Of a stretch of DNA of 10,456 nucleotides, positions 6,604-10,456 are shown piece after piece. Each line of letters starts with the position of its first letter. Within the stretch, counting starts at the first letter, position 1. Made by a program: the position numbers and the translations under genes. Under the pieces are notes generated by a model. That model was not told the DNA's origin, did no database searches, and saw nothing but the letters and a program-made list of their open reading frames with translations. The DNA comes from Candidatus Methylomirabilota bacterium (GTDB lineage Bacteria > Methylomirabilota > Methylomirabilia > Methylomirabilales > Methylomirabilaceae): positions 1 to 10,456 of the forward strand of contig PQAQ01000158.1 of the NCBI GenBank assembly GCA_003105305.1. The letters are read 5' to 3'.

Positions 6604-7979
6604 GTACTGCATTGATACAGCTTACCTACTTCTTCGCGTCCGCGCTGTTTATCCTGGGGCTGAAAGATCTGGGCTCTCCCGAAACGGCGCGACGAGGCAA
6701 TCTTTTCGCCGCGGCGGGGATGTTCCTGGCCATCGTGGGGACGTTGGCCCACCGGGACATCATCAGTTACGAATGGATCGTCACTGGGATGATCATCGGC
6801 TCGGCGATCGGGGCGGCCATGGCGATCTTCATGCCCATGACGGCGATGCCGGAGCGGATTGCGCTCTCTCACGCCTTCGGAGGATTGGCCGCCGCGTTTG
6901 TCGGAATATCCGAATATTACCGTCACGGCGCAGAGATGGAGCTCCTCAAGACGGTGCCCGTTGGATTTGAGGTTATCTTCGGGGCGCTGACCTTTACGGG
7001 CAGTCTGATGGCGTTTGGGAAGCTGTCAGGATATATCACCCAGGTTCCCGTGACCTATAAGTTCCAAAACCAGTCGAATATCTCTCTCTTTGCGGTCACG
7101 CTGGCGCTGTATGTCGCCTGGCTGTTTACGCCATCGTATCCTGTTTTATTTTATATCATGCTGGGGCTGGCCTTCCTGATCGGTGTCCTCATGGTGCTCC
7201 CCATTGGCGGGGCGGATATGCCGGTTGTCATCTGTCTGCTGAACTCATATGCCGGTCTGGCCGCGTCGGCGACAGGATTCGTCCTATCGAATAACATCTT
7301 GATCATTGCCGGATCCCTGGATGGGGCCTCCGGTCTCATCCTGTCGATTATGATGAGCAAGGCCATGAACCGTTCCTTCACCAATGTACTGTTCGGGGCC
7401 TTCGGCTCGGTGGCTGAAACGGTTCCAGGGGCTGCTGCATCCGCGACCGGGAGCGTCAATGAGGGGACGATCGACGACGCAGTCACCGTCCTGAGAAACG
7501 CGCAGCGGGTCATCGTCGTTCCCGGCTACGGCATGGCGGTCTCTCAGGCCCAGCATGCGTTGCGTGAGCTGGCTGACCTGCTGGACTCGGACGGCGTCAC
7601 CGTCAAGTACGCGATCCACCCGGTGGCCGGTCGTATGCCGGGCCACATGAATGTGCTGCTGGCCGAGGCCAACGTCGCGTATGATCACATCTTCGACCTT
7701 GAGGATATCAACGACGAGTTTTCCAAGACGGACGCGGTGATTGTCATCGGCGCGAACGACGTCGTCAATCCGGCGGCGAAGACCAACCCGTCGAGCCCAA
7801 TCTACGGAATGCCGGTCCTCAATGTGGAGGAGGCGCGCACGGTCATCGTACTCAAGCGCAGCATGAGCGCCGGGTTTGCGGGCATCGACAACGAACTCTT
7901 CGCGCTGCCCAATACGATGATGGTGTTCGGTGACGCCAAGCAAACGGTCACCAAGATGGTGCAGGCGCTGAAGAGTTAG
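6600..7979 (+). CDS. pntB: NAD(P) transhydrogenase beta subunit
   Basis: The 459-residue beta subunit carries the remaining proton-channel helices (about residues 1-265, many hydrophobic spans, including the SHAFGGLAAAFVG and NSYAGLAASATGF segments) and the C-terminal NADP(H)-binding domain III. In domain III, GYGMAV (309-314), the IHPVAGRMPGHMNVLLAEA block, GANDVVNPAA (384-393) and the KRSM..GFAGIDN.LF motif are all intact. Together with pntAA and pntAB it moves hydride from NADH to NADP+ driven by inward proton flow, supplying NADPH for biosynthesis. The start is GTG at 6600, overlapping the pntAB stop; the N-terminus MSTALIQLTYFFASALFILGL fits the family. It ends the operon; no intrinsic terminator was found after it. 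Confidence 0.95.
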   Translation: MSTALIQLTYFFASALFILGLKDLGSPETARRGNLFAAAGMFLAIVGTLAHRDIISYEWIVTGMIIGSAIGAAMAIFMPMTAMPERIALSHAFGGLAAAFVGISEYYRHGAEMELLKTVPVGFEVIFGALTFTGSLMAFGKLSGYITQVPVTYKFQNQSNISLFAVTLALYVAWLFTPSYPVLFYIMLGLAFLIGVLMVLPIGGADMPVVICLLNSYAGLAASATGFVLSNNILIIAGSLDGASGLILSIMMSKAMNRSFTNVLFGAFGSVAETVPGAAASATGSVNEGTIDDAVTVLRNAQRVIVVPGYGMAVSQAQHALRELADLLDSDGVTVKYAIHPVAGRMPGHMNVLLAEANVAYDHIFDLEDINDEFSKTDAVIVIGANDVVNPAAKTNPSSPIYGMPVLNVEEARTVIVLKRSMSAGFAGIDNELFALPNTMMVFGDAKQTVTKMVQALKS

Positions 7980-8034
7980 GACGCATACACCGTCGTCGCA
8001 GATGACCGGATCTCGCACGCATATCCCTCCAGCG

Positions 8035-8062
8035 TTCAGGCGGCGCCTGTACACCGCATAAT
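8035..8062 (+). promoter_or_regulatory. Weak promoter candidate before the ATP-grasp gene
   Basis: CATAAT (8057-8062) matches five of six bases of the -10 consensus, but the paired TTCAGG (8035-8040, 16-nt spacer) is a poor -35. A small palindrome, CAGGC-GGC-GCCTG (8037-8049), sits in the spacer. The 124-nt gap after pntB leaves room for a separate promoter, but readthrough from the pnt operon is equally possible. Confidence 0.22.
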
Positions 8063-8103
8063 CTGCTGTTGCCGTAGTCCCGTCTCACAGACAACGAGGA
8101 ATC

Positions 8104-9258
8104 GTGGACATTCTGGTCGTAGGAGTCAGCGCGCGCGGCCTGGCGGAATCGGCGGTGCGGAGCGGGCTCGCGCATCGCATCGTTGCTGCCGATTACTTCG
8201 GGGATTTCGATCTGGGATTGCTGTGCCCGCATCGCTCCATTAAAAGAGACCTGAGCCTTCCGTATGATGCCCGCCATCTGATCACAGTCTCTTCGGGTCT
8301 ACCGTACGACGCGCTGATCTATGTTGCGAATCTGGAAAATTATCCATCGGTCGTAGGTGCAATGGCCGGCGGGAAGCCGATCCTTGGCAACAGCCCGGCC
8401 ATCCTGACATCGGTGAGAGATCCGATCAGATTTTTCGGATTTCTCGTACAGTACGGTATCCGCGCGCCGAGGATCGCCGTTGATGCCGAGCGCCTCGAAT
8501 CCCATTCCGACACCATCTGGCTTCGCAAACCGCTGCGAAGCGGAGGCGGCCATGGAATCGCTGTTCATTCGCCGGGAGATCGCCTTGAGGCCGGCTATTT
8601 TCTTCAGGAATACCTGGACGGTGTATCGTGCGGCGCCGTATTCGCTGCCAATGGATCGGATGCGCGCCTGCTGGGGATCTCCGAGCAACTTATCGGCAGG
8701 AACGAGTTCGGAGCGGACGAGTTGCGCTATTGCGGCAGTATCCTTGGACCGCTGGGAGCGAGGCAGGACGAATGGGGCGGCATCATCGAGAGCCTGAGAC
8801 GGGTTGTGGGCGCCATTACGCGAGAGTTCCACCTTGTGGGTATTAACGGGATCGATTTCATCCTAAACGGCAAGGTCGTCTATCCGCTTGAAATCAATCC
8901 ACGCTATACTGCTTCAATGGAACTGGTCGAAAGGGCCTATGGCCTGAACATGTTCAAGACGCACCTGGATGCCTGCCAGGGGAGACTGCCTGATTTTGAT
9001 CTCCTCGCATACCGTGATGCCGGTTACACCGGCAAGGCGATTCGTTTCGCCTCTCAATCCCTGGTCTTTCGAGATCCTCAGCGATGGTTCGATCGAGGCG
9101 CCAGAGATCTGCCGTTCGAAGGGGAACACATTGCGCGCGGGCAGCCGGTCTGTACGCTATTCTCATGCGGACAAAGCCGGTCGGAGTGCTATAATGCGCT
9201 CGCCGACAACGCCATGACGATAGAGCGCGCATGTCCGAACGCGACGACAACGGTATGA
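8104..9258 (+). CDS. ATP-grasp superfamily ligase of unknown substrate
   Basis: This 384-residue protein has the ATP-grasp fold: an N-terminal pre-ATP-grasp Rossmann-like domain starting DILVVGVSARGLAESA, then Lys142 in WLRKP, the glycine loop GGGHG (147-151), FLQEYLDG (166-173) with Glu169 as the adenine-hinge region, and the metal site Asp251 (GINGIDF), Glu263 and Asn265 in EINPRYTASMEL. Such enzymes join a carboxylate to an amine or thiol through an acylphosphate. The sequence resembles the uncharacterised predicted carboligase group (COG2232-like, from memory) rather than PurK, CarB or Ddl. The start is GTG 8104, with GAGGA (8096-8100) only 3 nt upstream; no ATG lies nearby. The last part (about 300-384) is less conserved and may be a C-terminal accessory domain. 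Its stop overlaps the next gene's ATG, which ties it to a PLP decarboxylase. Confidence 0.8.
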   Translation: MDILVVGVSARGLAESAVRSGLAHRIVAADYFGDFDLGLLCPHRSIKRDLSLPYDARHLITVSSGLPYDALIYVANLENYPSVVGAMAGGKPILGNSPAILTSVRDPIRFFGFLVQYGIRAPRIAVDAERLESHSDTIWLRKPLRSGGGHGIAVHSPGDRLEAGYFLQEYLDGVSCGAVFAANGSDARLLGISEQLIGRNEFGADELRYCGSILGPLGARQDEWGGIIESLRRVVGAITREFHLVGINGIDFILNGKVVYPLEINPRYTASMELVERAYGLNMFKTHLDACQGRLPDFDLLAYRDAGYTGKAIRFASQSLVFRDPQRWFDRGARDLPFEGEHIARGQPVCTLFSCGQSRSECYNALADNAMTIERACPNATTTV

Positions 9259-10456
9259 CACACAGCGTGAACCTGAATCAACGCCGCATTGCCTCATCGG
9301 CCACCCGCCGCCTTCTCAGTCAGGACGGCCCGTTTCATGCGGAGGCCGGGGAGATCCGGATCGAACGCCTGTCCTGTCAAGAGATTGTCAAGCCGCTCGG
9401 CACGCCGCTCCTGGTCTATTCGGCAGCGCGGTTGCGCGACAACATCGCAGAGGCAGCCGCCGCCGCCGACGCCTCACCGGTGCCGATCCGCATCCACTTC
9501 GCACTGAAGGCCTGCTATCTGGCTGGAGTCGTCTCGCTCCTGCGGCAGGCCGGATTGAACGTCGAGGTGATGTCCGAATGGGAATACCTGCTGGCCAGGC
9601 GGATTGGCTTTTCCTCGGCTCAAGTAGTGGTAAACGGTCCGGCCAAACGACCGGAGTTCCTGGAGCGGGCCGTCATCGACGGGGTGTCGCTCATCAATGT
9701 CGAGTCGCTGTCGGAGATCGCCTTTCTCCAGGACTTGGGTCGACGGCTCGGACGGACGATTGATGTCGGGATCCGGATCAACCCAATTCTGTCGCGGCGT
9801 CTCCGAGGGGCGTTTACCCCTCCCGGATCAAAGTTCGGCTTTGACGTGCCCGGCGGCGAGGCGGCGCGCGCGATGCGAAGCGTCGTCGCATCGCGTTCTC
9901 TCTCTCTTCAGGGGGTGCATTGCCACAGCTACACACGGCAATATGAGCCGGGTGCGCATCAGGCCTGTGCGGCTGCAGTCGTCAAGTTTCTCCGGAGAAC
10001 GGAAGCCGATCTCGGAATTCGAATCCCCATCCTCGATTTCGGGGGCGGATTCGGCAGTCGCTATCTCATGGAAGCGCAGGGGCGGACATTTCGACAGTTC
10101 ATCCGTGAGATGCTGGATCCGGTGCTCAGCCTATCCGGCGACCGACAGGTAATCATTGAGCCCGGGCGCTATCTGGTCAATGATGCCGGCGCATGCCTGA
10201 CGAGCGTCCTGACATGCAAGCGAACCGCTCACAGACGCTGGGTTCTGGTGGATGCGGGCCGGAACATCTTGCCGCCCCGTGAAAATGCCGAATATGTCGT
10301 CATGCCGTGTCGGCTGTCGCGGGGGCGAACCCTGTACCATGTCGGTGATTTTCTCTGTGTGCCGTCTGAGCCCATACCGCTCTCGCTGGTCGGCGGATCG
10401 ACGGCGTCGGGCGATCTGCTCGCAGTATTCAACGCCGGGGCCTACACCTTTTCCAT
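9255..10456 (+). CDS. Fold-type III PLP-dependent amino acid decarboxylase (LysA/ODC-like), 3' end outside window
   Basis: The frame stays open to the window edge, giving 400 codons of a decarboxylase of the alanine-racemase-like fold. Visible motifs are Lys85 in HFALKA (the PLP Schiff-base lysine), SEWEYLLAR and VVNGPAK strands of the barrel, His224 in GVHCHSYTRQ, the phosphate-binding loop DFGGGFG (261-267), EPGR (302-305), Cys368 in GDFLCVPSE as the likely active-site cysteine, and a closing GAY (395-397). The usual DAP decarboxylase signature CESxD is replaced by CVPSE, so meso-diaminopimelate may not be the substrate. The ATG at 9255 overlaps the stop of the ATP-grasp gene as ATGA; ATG 9231, in frame and eight codons earlier, is an alternative. 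Neither has a strong ribosome binding site. It could be lysA, but ornithine, lysine or carrier-bound amino acid decarboxylase activity is as likely. Confidence 0.85.
   Translation, partial: MTHSVNLNQRRIASSATRRLLSQDGPFHAEAGEIRIERLSCQEIVKPLGTPLLVYSAARLRDNIAEAAAAADASPVPIRIHFALKACYLAGVVSLLRQAGLNVEVMSEWEYLLARRIGFSSAQVVVNGPAKRPEFLERAVIDGVSLINVESLSEIAFLQDLGRRLGRTIDVGIRINPILSRRLRGAFTPPGSKFGFDVPGGEAARAMRSVVASRSLSLQGVHCHSYTRQYEPGAHQACAAAVVKFLRRTEADLGIRIPILDFGGGFGSRYLMEAQGRTFRQFIREMLDPVLSLSGDRQVIIEPGRYLVNDAGACLTSVLTCKRTAHRRWVLVDAGRNILPPRENAEYVVMPCRLSRGRTLYHVGDFLCVPSEPIPLSLVGGSTASGDLLAVFNAGAYTFS

Noticed and set aside
8037..8049. CAGGC-GGC-GCCTG as terminator of the pnt operon
   Set aside because: Short stem, three-base loop, no T-run and 57 nt past the stop.
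7284..8054. Antisense open frame of 256 codons opposite the 3' half of pntB
   Set aside because: It overlaps the highly conserved NADP-binding domain of pntB, and its translation is Arg/His/Asp-rich without a domain.
8520..8541. GCTTCGC-N8-GCGAAGC hairpin
   Set aside because: It lies inside the ATP-grasp glycine-loop coding segment and is explained by codons for LRKPLRSG.

Overview
The window is a compact bacterial chromosome segment, roughly 60% G+C by eye, with every convincing gene on the + strand. A lipobox lipoprotein, a TatA subunit and a proton-translocating transhydrogenase suggest a Gram-negative, non-enteric bacterium. The gene content (SelB, three-subunit transhydrogenase, an argH-linked FN3 lipoprotein, an orphan ATP-grasp enzyme) would suit an NC10/Methylomirabilota-like or deltaproteobacteria-like lineage. 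That placement is only an impression; there is no rRNA or other marker here to fix it.

Layout: (1) 1-1309, the 3' end of argininosuccinate lyase (argH) followed after 1 nt by a lipoprotein with three fibronectin type III domains and an LptM-like mature N-terminus. (2) 1310-1379, a short control region with a hairpin, a weak sigma70-like promoter and a perfect 6-9-6 dyad. (3) 1380-4871, a probable operon of selB (selenocysteine-specific elongation factor), tatA (twin-arginine translocation pore subunit) and ugd (UDP-glucose 6-dehydrogenase), with gaps of 23 and 31 nt. (4) 4872-5165, the largest gene-poor stretch (294 nt), holding the best promoter in the window, a 6-11-6 inverted repeat across its spacer and -10, a possible 14-codon leader ORF and a leader of about 170 nt. 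(5) 5166-7979, the energy-linked NAD(P) transhydrogenase pntAA-pntAB-pntB, with overlapping reading frames. (6) 8104 to the window end, an ATP-grasp ligase followed through an ATGA overlap by a fold-type III PLP-dependent decarboxylase that runs off the window.

Functionally, argH is arginine biosynthesis, selB and tatA could both serve an exported selenoenzyme such as formate dehydrogenase, ugd feeds UDP-glucuronate to surface polysaccharide, and pntAA/AB/B makes NADPH from NADH using the proton gradient. The ATP-grasp/decarboxylase pair is the least understood part and the best candidate for an undescribed pathway: it looks like a two-step module that activates and ligates a carboxylate and decarboxylates an amino acid, but the substrate cannot be read from the sequence. 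No mobile element, CRISPR array, tRNA or rRNA was seen.
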